A DNA stretch of 64,000 nt from Monosporascus cannonballus (lineage: Eukaryota > Ascomycota > Sordariomycetes > Xylariales): contig QJNS01000269.1 in NCBI GenBank assembly GCA_004154925.1, positions 1 to 64,000 of the forward strand. Reading direction: 5' to 3'. Position numbers and translations under genes: made by a program. Under the pieces are notes generated by a model, which worked only from the letters and a program-made list of their open reading frames with translations, was not told where the DNA came from and ran no database searches. Shown one piece after another: positions 45,006 to 55,791 of the stretch. The first letter of the stretch is position 1. Each line of letters starts with the position of its first letter.

Positions 45006-45101
45006 CTTATAAGGTGGATTTGAGTGTTCAAATCCCAATTAATGTTTAGAATTGCTGATCTTTTGGTATTGTGGTTAGCGTCGCACCCTCGCTATCTTAC
45101 A
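45006..45101 (+). repeat. About 96-bp repeat shared with the copia target site
   Basis: CTTATAAGGTGGATTTG..., a CTTTTGGTATTG segment and TATCTTACA are shared with the reverse complement of 1274-1359 joined to 31181-31195. That is, with the empty site that the copia element entered. Hairpin GGATTTGA-GTGT-TCAAATCC lies inside. A GTTCAAATCC motif resembles a Pol III B box but no tRNA fold could be built. Confidence 0.6.
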
Positions 45102-45149
45102 CCGACTCACCTACTTGGAACAACTACAAAATCCCATACCTGGTTACCT

Positions 45150-45275
45150 CAGCTAGCTCCGGCCTCCCTGGCTCGTTTTCCCAATTTCTTCAAAATCACT
45201 CAAGTACTGCTCCACAACGCTAAATATTAACCAATCAAATCCCAAATCCCCGTAACGAGCCAGCGAGGCCTGAGT
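45150..45275. repeat. Imperfect inverted repeat in a balanced-composition patch
   Basis: GGCCTCCCTGGCTCGTT near 45160-45177 is inverted as AACGAGCCAGCGAGGCC near 45253-45269. The patch 45000-45330 is not RIP-mutated. No gene is recognised in it. Confidence 0.5.
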
Positions 45276-45419
45276 TGTAATTGCGCAAAAACGCTTTCGT
45301 TTGGCACTTTTGCTTCTTTGGAAAAACGAAAATCTGTAATAACTTAATAACAAGACATTTCTGTAGCGATATATATATATTTATACGATAACATTTTAAG
45401 AGCCAGTACGACAAGCTCA

Positions 45420-48400
45420 AAAAAAAGGACCGGACAACAGGATTTAAGAAATTCTAATTCGGCATCGTAAATCAAGGGCTGTAAATTAAAGGGATAATTT
45501 ACTAATAACCGCGATGGATTACAGTTCGAATCGCGTAATACAAAATTCCATTAATTTTCCCAGCTAAAAAAAATTTGCTGCATATTTGTTACGGCATATA
45601 ATTGGTCCTGATTAGGACGAATTCTTATTCCGTATAAAATTTAACGAATTTAATAAGTAAATAATATATTAATGGCTTTAATTAATATTATGTAAATATT
45701 TACAATTATCGCGTTTTACGACCGCGACGCCGCGCCGAAACCGAACCTGTTTTTTGCTGTCGGCCTTAATTAAGACCGGCAGAATTTCGTTTCCTGCTTT
45801 TTAACCTAATATCGCAATTATTTTTTAATTTGTTACTATTATTATCATTCGATAAATACCGTTTATTCCTAACGCGCGATTCCTTAATTTCAATAAGGAC
45901 TGCTATTTCGGTTTCTTTTTCCGATATATTATTTATAGCGTCGGACTGCAGATTATTACGTTTTGGTAACGCCGGCGATTCCGGTAACGATATAAAAACA
46001 AACGAATTATGCAAATATAAGTACAGTAACGAAAATAAGGTTAAAAGGTTAAAAATATTAAGGAATATTAAGTTTTACGCCGATATTATAAATAAGGGGA
46101 ACGAAGTAAGCTTTAAATTAGGATTACCCAGTACGTCGCAAATTACGAATATAGGTATAGGCGTCGCCATAACCGAAATTACAACTTTAAATCGCAAAAA
46201 CGTATAAATTATATACCGGTTTAATATTTGAATTACTGAGATTACCGTTAAATTGTCGGCCGCCGGTTTAAACCGAACGATTATAGGCGGTATACTTTAA
46301 TTAAGACCGGGCGTAATTTGCGGCGGCCTTATAATTTTCTCGATATTTATCAAATTTATAATGTAATAATAATCCGTAACTTATATGGATTAGTTTGCGG
46401 TATAAGGATATAATGCCGTTACTTTCGATTAAACGAATTCCGCCATTTGCGGAAAATTACTTATATTTTTTGTAAAATTAACAATATAACTTTTTCGTAT
46501 ATTATATATAAGGCCAAAAATAAGCGGTTTTTTAAAATGTGCTAATATTACTATTTATCGAAACCGGGAAGCGCCTTAATTAATTCGATTATATTTTAAA
46601 TTAAATACGGACCTTTAACTTCGTTTAACCTATTCGGGAATTTATTAAGCAAAAACCGTTTAAATTTAATTAAAATAAATATTTATTTTGTTTTTTTACC
46701 GCTAAACAAAAATAAGCGCGTAAAAAGCAGTTCGTTTACCCGTCATTTATATTAGGACTTTATTATTTCCGAAGCAGCCGTTTTTATTAAACCAGCTTTT
46801 GGTTATTTTTACCTAAATATTTTCGAATTTAAAAATGCGGGTATTTAAAAAAAATTAAGCGTATATATATTGCAATAAAGTCCAGCCGGAATTAAGTTAT
46901 TACGGTTCTTTTTTAGCATAATAACTTCTTTTTTTTAAATATACCAAAATCGCGTTACACAAATATTTGCCGTTAAATACCGCATATTATTAAGGCCTTA
47001 TTTTTATCCGATATCGCAGGTTAAAATTATTCCATTTCGGAGGTTTGAAGGTAATATTTTAACAGGCCAAAAGTTAAAATTAAAAATCGATAATTATTTC
47101 GTTTTAATCGAGATTATTTGCGATAAATTACGTATCGTTTTCTTATTATCCGAATCTGTTACGTCGTTTTTTATTAAGATTTTTATATTCTTATAGGTAA
47201 TACGGTTTTTAGCTTACCGGGTCTAGATTTTTTTCGTTATTTTATCTATTTTTAAAATAAACGGTTCGATTCCATATTTATCGAACGCCTAATAAAGTAC
47301 AAATAATATAATTTATTTATAGTTAATTATGTTTAATTGCTTATAATTACGAACCATTCGACCAAATTATTACCATAAATCCTTAATCAAAAAACTTTGC
47401 GATATATCCTATTATATTATTCGATTAATATCCGGAATATCTATACCTAATTTAATAACGATAATAAATACGATAATACGAATAAGATTATCCGATTACT
47501 TTAAGTTATTATATATTCGAACTTAGTTGCCGTAAGGTACTTTGGAGTTATAAAATTTAATAATTTTTTTATGACTTTTGACAAATACCTCGGGTTTACT
47601 ATAGTTTTGATTAAGTAATTACGGACATCCATAATTTTCGCCTTATTATTAATATAAATAATGAATTTGATAATAAAACGTAAATTGTTAAACTGGATTA
47701 AAAAGATATTATTTAATAGTGCGGATATATTAGTTATTAAGAAATTTAAATACCTTTAATTCGAATATTAATTTTCAAGTATAAAGAAAACAATAATATC
47801 AATTTTAGAATAATTAATACTAAAATGCCGAACTTCCGCCTTATAACTATATTCAATTAGGCCGCCAATTTAATGAAAACCGCTATATTTCGCGATTTTT
47901 TTTATGGTATTGTCACGGGCCAAGAGCCCTAGTGGAAGGATTAGCATAGCGTTAATCCCGTGGTTCTTGTATATATAGCTAGCTGCTTTTACGCATTTTC
48001 TTAGCTGTTCTCTAGATTTCTTAATAGACCTGTTGTGGCCCATATTCTTAGCTATTGCGTATGTAGCCTCTTACAGGTATTTTTCGTAATTATTATATAT
48101 GTAAATTAATATATACAAATAAGGAAAATAAAACGTAAATTACGAATATTAATATATTCAAAATAAAAAATTTGTGATTTCGATAATACATATATTTCGT
48201 CGATGGTAACCAGATTATATCGTCGTTCGAAAATAAGATTTAATATAGCGATTTAAAATTAATAGTTCGATATTTATTTAGAATTAAAAATAATATGGTT
48301 ATGTTATCCGGCAGTTTTACGGTTAAATATTTTTAAATTAAGCTTTTTCGTATTCGCGGATATTAAAATAAAAATAAAATATAAAATTAATAATACAAAA

Positions 48401-49150
48401 ATTCGTTGTTTTTCCGTTAATTTAACTAATAATACGATCGGGATAATAATTAAATTAGTTATTAACGAAAAAGTTTAAATAATTAAATATTTTTTAAAAC
48501 TTATCTTAATAACGAAAAGGATATTAAGCTTTCCAAAAACCAAATCGTATACCATATCAACTTGTTTTTTCCGTAAAATAGGACTTTATCCGTTAAATAT
48601 AACATTTAATATAAAGTAAATAAATAGACGGCGCAAAGTTTTTATAAGATTGTCGGCCGTATACATAATATTAGTATATAGGTTAATTATGTTTATGTCG
48701 ATAAGAAACCGGTAAAAATACCGGATAAAAATAAATTTTTGCTTTAAAAAGTTAAGTATTCGAAAAATAAAGGTATTTATCCTAAATTCTCGAATATATT
48801 ACGCGTAATTAGATAATTAAGAAAAAAATATGTTTTAAAGCTTATTATAAGTAACCTTAAGCCTTATATATTATTATTTCGGTTTATAAGGTTATATTAT
48901 TATTATACTGGCCCGAAACGGATAAAAAGTTATAACGGGAACAAATCGTAATTTTGGGCCATTTTTTTTAAATAATTTATTCTTTATTTTAATTAAGATC
49001 AAAAATATATCAGAAAATAAAAATTTTGATTTTACGTTTAATTATGTAAGTTATAGCGCTAGGGATTTCGTAATTAATATATATTACGAAAGTTATTATT
49101 AATAATTTTTACGAATTTATATAGAACGGTATTAATTAAGTCCAAAAAAT
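45420..49150. mobile_element. Unclassified RIP-degraded repeat block
   Basis: About 3.7 kb (including a 165-bp solo LTR) with the same mutation style as the retroelements, so probably once a repeat. Coding-like stretches occur on both strands (plus 45830-46207; plus about 46900-47150, RPYFYPISQVKIIPFRRFEG) but I could not place them in a family. TTAATTAAGACCGG occurs twice in direct orientation (about 45767 and 46300). Ends are not defined. Confidence 0.4.
47911..48075 (+). mobile_element. 165-bp solo LTR of another family
   Basis: TGTCACGGGCC ... GCCTCTTACA with perfect duplication GGTAT at 47906-47910 and 48076-48080. TATATATAG lies about 60 bp in. Its length equals the copia LTR but the sequence differs, so a different, perhaps copia-like, family with no other copy in the window. 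Unmutated. Confidence 0.82.
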
Positions 49151-49480
49151 TACAACTTGTTATCAGGCCTTATTTGGGAGGTTTTGTTATTTTTGTGGAG
49201 ATAATTCTTAAAGGGGTTCAGTTAATACATTGGACCCCTGACAGATATTTCTTGATCAAAAGCTATAGCTGTGGCTACGGCTGCTGCGCCGCGGGCGCAG
49301 CCACAACCTCCAAAATGGGTCCTGATCACGATGAGGCAAATACCTGGGCGAATACACATATAACTCAGATAGAAGTCTGCCAATACACCGACTTCTTGGA
49401 ATGGTCTACGACTGCTCGGCCATCACCTCGCTTATATATTCATTTTCTTACATTTAATAAAGCTTTTAATTATTAAGTTC
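49151..49480. other. Balanced-composition patch, no gene recognised
   Basis: About 330 bp unlike its AT-rich surroundings, with a GC-rich hairpin TGCGCC-GCG-GGCGCA near 49285-49300. No matching terminal duplications found. Could be another short unmutated repeat. Confidence 0.4.
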
Positions 49481-49668
49481 GTAATATAAACCGTGCCTTA
49501 TTATATTATATCCTGTTTTAATAATTGAGATAATTTAATATATATTAATTATTTTCTTAATTTTTTATATTATTCAATAATTAATACTTATTATAATTAA
49601 GAAAATGAGCAGTATTTTTAAGTAATAATTTTACTATATAAGATTTATTAGAAATTTTAGCGAAATCA

Positions 49669-50066
49669 TATTACGACCCAAACCAAGACCGACCTCGAAA
49701 ACGGTCAGACCTATACGGAAGGGTCACGTGATTTGGATCTCTCTTGGCAACAAGATCCAAATGAATCCATATAGAACCAACTAAATCTAATAGCATTAGA
49801 TCTGCAGTAATATCAAGATCTAATAAAGATTTAATCCAATCCAGAAAGGATATATACGCTTATGATTTCCATAGTTTAAATAACTTCTGTTTGCAATATT
49901 TAATAATACCAATCGTTTATAATATAATATCGTTACCCAAGGCACCCTTAGTATTACGAGACGTGATACGTTACTGTACTTATTGCGTAGATTCCTACGA
50001 TACTTTTGCTAACATAAACCCGTACGACTAAGGTTTAATAGTTGGTTAAACCCCCTAGCCGTCATA
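49669..50066 (+). mobile_element. Solo gypsy LTR (398 bp, fourth U3 type)
   Basis: TATTACGACCCAAACC ... CTAGCCGTCATA, flanked by AATCA (49664-49668) and AATTA (50067-50071), one C/T apart. U3 is unique but carries GGGTCACGTGATTT. The 3' half is the shared one. Confidence 0.9.
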
Positions 50067-50453
50067 AATTATAATATTTTATTAAGCCTTATAAAATAGA
50101 AAACTGTAACAGAGATACAATTTCAAAGAAAATATTATTAAAAAAAGAAATAGTTTTATTAATAACTATTAGAAATTTTATATAATTTAAAACTATGATT
50201 AAATTAAAATTATATATAATAATCTAATACAAAAAGAAATAGAATAATTTATATATTAGTATGTAATATTTATATAATTAAAAAAAAGAAAAAGATTTAA
50301 CTTTGCAATTCTAATAATAATACGATAACTGGTATTTTTACGATTTCAAAATTGAAGTATTTTTTTAAAAAAAATAATCTATATTAAATTCAAGTATATA
50401 TCGATCACAAATGAAATACTGATTGTAATACGATATAAATATTAGCGAAATAC
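50067..50453. other. AT-rich spacer, nothing recognised
   Basis: About 390 bp between two LTRs, AT-rich, no coding signal seen. Confidence 0.5.
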
Positions 50454-51032
50454 TGTGACGGCTAGGCGGTTCAACCAACTATTAAATCTTAGTCGTACGG
50501 GTTTATGTTAGCAGGAGTATCGTAGGAAACTGAGTAATAAATATAGTAACGTATTAAGTTTCGTAATACCAAAAATACTTTAGATAACAAATTGTTGTTA
50601 TAAGCTGAAATTATTTACACTATAAAAATAATAAGCGTATATATTCTCGTTTTGACTTAAAGTGCTTAAGCGGCCCAAATCTTTTAGCCCGTTAAGCCTT
50701 TTGAGCTTTTTCACCGGCTCAAGGGGCTTAAGATTCTTGGCACCTTAAGACCTTTAAGCTGGTTACGTGATATTTTGGCGGCAATCGGTATTTATTTTTT
50801 TCCGTAGGCCCGACCGTCCGTAAAAAAAACCAAAACCGTTACGTTATAATCCGATCTCTCTTTTTTAGAATTTTTGTCTCTAAAAATCAAATTATTTGTT
50901 TGTTAGTTTTGGTACGTAACCTTTTTTTTCATATTTGTCATATTAAGTTGCGTTAAGAAGTTTTGTTTTTTTACGCGTATTAACGCATTTATTTTTTTTT
51001 AAAACGTATCCGACATTTTGGTTTTAAAATAT
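50454..51032 (-). mobile_element. Gypsy H, 3' end only (LTR plus start of accessory gene)
   Basis: The LTR 50454-50851 (398 bp, A/G-type U3 with CTTAAG-rich units and GGTTACGTGAT) is followed by internal sequence 50852-51032. That sequence is co-linear with gypsy G's sequence just inside its LTR and includes the beginning of the plus-strand accessory gene (FFKTYPTFWF versus FFKTY in G). It stops at about 51032, where gypsy F begins. The rest of H would lie beyond the right end of the window. Confidence 0.82.
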
Positions 51033-51256
51033 TGTAAGAATACAGCCTTTATAAGAGTAATACCGGTAGCCGACCAGCCACCGATCAAGCACCGACCTAC
51101 TGACTAATATAAATTTATTATCTGGCAGCTAGTGGGAAACGCTAGATGGAAATAACCTAATACACTTACTTTTTGAAATCTGCTTTACAACTAGTTGAAA
51201 ATTACTTTACCCAGCTTATACGTATTCAATATCTTATAATTTTTCCATTTTTACTA

Positions 51257-52990
51257 TGGAAAATAATGCGATAACTACTAAAAGCAAAGGTCGCCGACTG
51301 CAAAACAAACCTAAATTATTAATCGAAAAAACCGCCGATCGGAACCCAACCAACGATCGATCGATTACGGTACGGGAATAGGCGAAAAAATTTATAACAA
51401 AGCCTTAACGAATAAAGAACCATAATCTTCGGGATCCCGAATTACCTTATATATATAATAGGGATACGTCCCGATAATAGTTAATTAAACGGTTAAAAAA
51501 CGAACGCAACATAATAACCGTATTCCGGAACTTAAAGCAAAAAAAAATTAAGCCCTTTAGCAATAATTAAATATTGGAAATTATTCGTTAATAAAACAAA
51601 TAATATTTGGAATTATACCAATAACTGGCCAAATAATAAATAATGGTATAAATTAAAAAATTAAAACTTTTTAAATTAATTACAATATCGTTATAAAAGC
51701 CTAAAGGCAAAAAGTAAATATTACGTTATAATTATTCGAAACTGCTCGAACGCGTATTAATTAAAAAAAGAAAATTAAATAAAGGCTATTACGAAAACCT
51801 ACGCTAAAAAATTAAGACGAAATATCTGTACTTATATCTAATGGGTTATAGACCATATAAACGTTTTTATTACAAACGTTTAGCAATTATATTACGTTAT
51901 TTTTAATTATTTTAATTACGAGAAAAAAATTTAAAAATAGAAAGTTTATAGATTTCTATTAGGAAAAGTTACATAAATCTTAATTTTTTCGATAAGAAAT
52001 ATAGGGAATAATCTATGGAATTATAATAATGATTTTATTAATCGCCGTTAGACTTTTACGTAAATAAAGGTTTCTGGTTTATAAAACAAAGTTTACGAAT
52101 ACTTTTAACCCGAAAAACAACCGAAATAACAAATATTTTATTTTTAGTTATTTTTATAAATTAATATTAAGATTACGAAATATCTTATTACGAAAGAATG
52201 TTAAACTAAAACGAATTAATAACGTAATAAATAAAGTAAAGCGCTATTAAGATACTTAAAAAGAATAAAGAAAAATTATTTATTTTCCGCTAAAGATATT
52301 AATAAGGGCAAACGATTTTATTTGAATGTTTTTAGAAAAAGAATTCCCTAAAAAAAATTAAAGGCGCCGCATAAAAGTAATAAAGACCGTAAGCGTTCTT
52401 ATATTCGGAAGGAAGATAATTGTTAATTTAATTCCGATCGAAATAAATCCGTACAATCTAATACCCTTAATTTTTATAAAGGCTTACTTAAATATTATAA
52501 TTATAAAAAGCTAAACTACAAAAACGTAAATAACAAATTTAAAAAGGATATAAACACCCCGTTATCCCGGCTATATAAAAATAAACTTCTAAGGGCCGTA
52601 TAAAACGTCATAATATATAATAATAAATTAAATTAGTTCTTAGACGTAAACTTAAAAGAAAAGCCGGAATAAACGTATATAATTAATTTATTTCGGCTGA
52701 TAATTATAGAACAGTGCGAATAAAGCCGTCTTTTAAAAAAAGGGCATTTATTAAAAAAGTACGAGGGATATAACAGTACAAATAAATATAAATACCGGAA
52801 TGCAAATAAATATTATAAGCAGAAAGTTAGCGAAAAACCTTAATTTCTAATTAAATTTCGTAAATATTCCGGGCCTTACCGGTATTAACAACGCATATAT
52901 CAAATATTATGGGACTTATGAAATTTTTTTAAATATAATAAATAATAACGAAAACGACCGAATATTTAAGCAAATTCATTTTCTAATACG
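51257..52990 (+). pseudogene. Gypsy F gag relic
   Basis: Starts MENNAITTKSKGRRLQNKP, then LLIEKTADRNPTNDRS, with RIP-type stops thereafter. Lys/Arg-rich N-terminus. A possible nucleocapsid knuckle near 52780-52830 is too degraded to count. Confidence 0.6.
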
Positions 52991-54696
52991 CCGTAATCGA
53001 AAAACGCCCGATTTTTTATTATTTAAACCAAAAATAAATAAGTTATATATTTTATTAAATATAATTATATATTAATAGATATATAGACATTTGCAAAAGG
53101 CTAACGGATAGAACATCGTAGATTTAACGCTTTTTAGCGAATAAATTTATACCGTTAATTTAATAAATTTAACTAAGAAATTAAGTATTCCGGAATTGTG
53201 GGAATAACAGAAAGAAAAAATAATTTATTTCCTTGTATACTTACAGAAATTCTGGCGAATATATTTCGAAAAAGTAATAAGAAAAATACTTTAGCTGCTA
53301 TGGGCAAAATATGTGATAAATCTAATCCAAGAGAACACGCCTTTATCCGGCCTAATTTACCTTATTTCGGAAGCTCAAAAAAAATTCGAAAAATGTATCC
53401 GAAAAAACCTAAAGATAGGCCGGATACGTTATTCGAAAGCGGACGTAAAGGCACCAGTATTATTCGTACTTAAAAAAGACGGTAATTTCCGATTATATAT
53501 CGATTATAAGAGATTAAATCGGATAACGATAAAAAACCGATATTTTTTACCCTTAATTACAGAAATAATGGATTGCCTAAACCTAATTAAGGTATTTTCC
53601 AAAATTAATTTTAAAAATATTTATTACCATATTAGAATTAAAAAGAGCGATTAATAAAAGATTATTTTCCGAACTTCATCCATGTAATTCAAATATACGG
53701 TTATATTATTCGGTTTTATTAACGCGTTAATTTCGTTTTAAGCCTATATAAATAAGGTATTAACTAGATTAATTAATTATATATACTTAGTATATCTAAA
53801 TAATATAATTATTTACTCGGATAGCGAAAAGGAATATACGAAATATTTTGAACCGGTTTACGAACGGTTATTATAATATTAATTATTTGTCAAAGTATTT
53901 AAATGTAAATTTTCTAAAAAAAACGTTTTTAGGATTTATAATTAATATTAACGGTTTGAAAATGAACCGCCGACGGGTCGATATTATTAAAGTATGGCCA
54001 AAGCCAAAATTAATTTATAATATTTAAGTATTTTTAGGGTTCGCGAATTTTTATCAGAAATTTATCGCTTATTATTTGCGTATTACCGAACCCATTATTA
54101 AGCTTTTAAAAAAGGCGTAAGGCAAAGGTAAAACAGCAGAATTCCGGTAACCCGAAAAGGTTAAAAAGGCGTTTTAAAGTTTAAAAAATGTTTTTTAGTC
54201 GGCGATTATTCTCCGATATTGAAATAACGCTAAAAATATCAGAGTCGAAATAAACGCCTTAGTAAAAGCCATATTAGGGATATTCTTACAGAAATACGGA
54301 AAGTATTGGCGCCTAATCGTATATTAATTGCGAAAACCAAATCCAACCGACAAGCGGTAGGTTATAAGGTAACAAGAATTATTGGTAATTATAAAAAGCT
54401 TAAAATATTAACAGCAATACCTTAAGAGTACGGAAAAAGGTTTTTTAATATTTATCGATTATATGATATTAAAGGATATAGTAAAAGCGTTAACGTATAA
54501 CCTTAAAAGAAGGTTAACCTAATAGGTTTATTATTTTACGTAATTTGATTTTAAGATCTAATATCAACCGAGTGGTGTCAACCCAGCGAATAAGCTATTT
54601 AAACGCCCGGATTATATATTAAGGGAAACCGTATATAAAAACATGATCCTTACCTTATCTAAGAAATTCGGACTTATAAATAACATGCTGGAAAAC
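52991..54696 (+). pseudogene. Gypsy F pol relic, RT and RNase H
   Basis: The RT block 53313-53654 is open: KKDGNFRLYIDYKRLN, RYFLPLITEIMDCL, KINFKNIYYHIRIKK (the A.YFSK.DL...Y..I block). The catalytic site near 53785-53810 reads VYLNNIIIYSD, i.e. YLDD changed to YLNN. RNase H is at about 54200-54490. The frame runs toward ...KSFTPDY-like linker sequence and is cut by gypsy G at 54697. Confidence 0.85.
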
Positions 54697-55113
54697 TGTG
54701 ACGGCTAGGCGGTTTAACCAACTGTTAAACCTTAGTCGTACGAGTTTATATTAGCAGGAGTATCGTGGGACTCTGTAGCAATAAATATAATAACGTATTA
54801 GGTTTCGCAATTCCAAAGATGCCTTAAGTAACGATGTTATATTATAAGCTAAAATTTTCTAAATTATAGAAATAATAAGCGTATATATCGTTTTCCGGCT
54901 CAAAATACCTTAGACTGGCTTAAAGGTATTTAATTAGTTAAATTCTCTTAAGCCGCTTTAAGCCTTTCGTAGCTTAACTAGTTTAACGTCCTTGAGCTAA
55001 TAATAACGTTTAAGCTTATTAAGCCGGTTACGTAACCTTTTGGCGTAAATTGGGGCTAGCTTTCCTTAAGCGCCCGACCGTCCGTAAAGGGCCAAAACCG
55101 TTAGGTTATAATA
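54697..55113 (-). repeat. Gypsy G 3' LTR
   Basis: TGTGACGGCTAGGCGG ... GTTATAATA in window orientation. A-type U3 with CTTAAG-rich units and GACCGTCCG. Confidence 0.93.
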
Positions 55114-55205
55114 CGATTTCCCCTTTTCCAAGATTTTTATTTCTAAAGATCAAATTATTCGTTCGTCGGTTTTTGGTAAGCAATTTTCTTTTCTTTATAC
55201 TTATT

Positions 55206-55791
55206 ATATCTGGTTGCATCGAAAAACGCTATTTTCGTAAACGTGTTAACGTATTAAATTTTTTTTAAAACGTATTAATCACCTTAATTTTATTATATTA
55301 TCAAATTTTTCTTATTTGCGTTATAAACCGAAAATAAGATTTGCAAGGTTTATCATAGTTCGGGAAAATATGCACGTTATATTAAATACGGAAATCTCTA
55401 TAACCTTTTTAATATTTTCGAATTTGAACATAATAAATTTGTAATAGAAAAAGACCGCCTAAAATTAAAGAAACGTATTGTTGAAAAAGAATTGCTAAAA
55501 CTTTAGTAACGCTTAAATAAATTATTTAGCCGTTTAAGCCGTTTGCGAAAACAGAAAAAACTTTTCCGTAATTATGGTATCGAGATATTTCGTCGAGATA
55601 TCTAAAGTGCGGAAGTTATGAAAAGGTTTGAACGCTTAAAAAGGGAGCAGGAGTAATTAAAGGCCGCCGTTACGGCTATTACGTTAACGCAGGCCCCGGC
55701 TAACTAGTTCGATATCCCGATTATTGGCTGATTAACTATTAATTAGGACGCGCTCGTCGTTATTGGTAAAAGTTTTTTTAACAGGTATTAA
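55206..55791 (+). pseudogene. Antisense accessory gene of gypsy G (Cys-rich plus coiled coil)
   Basis: The probable start reads ATA at 55206 (ATG mutated), ISGCIEKRYFRKRV. After a frame change comes ENKICKVYHSSGKYARYIKY, again fitting C...C-x2-C spacing with Tyr for Cys. Then a long charged helix follows: EFEHNKFVIEKDRLKLKKR, NKLFSRLSRLRKQKK, MKRFERLKREQE. The tail is YWDALVVIGKSFF and the stop is at 55789. The helix has heptad-like Leu/Ile spacing and is the best evidence for a coiled coil in this gene family. Same position and orientation as in A, B and C. Confidence 0.73.

Noticed and set aside
45024..45230. Possible small protein in the patch near 45 kb
   Set aside because: It overlaps a dispersed repeat and an inverted repeat, and no family is recognised.
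45480..45550. tRNA-like sequence with GTTCGAATC
   Set aside because: T-arm stem does not pair and no acceptor or anticodon stem can be built; only the B-box-like motif is present.
49174..49476. Plus-strand open frame of 100 codons in a balanced-composition patch
   Set aside because: No recognisable domain, biased composition or neighbouring gene structure; could be chance. Kept only as a patch of unknown nature.
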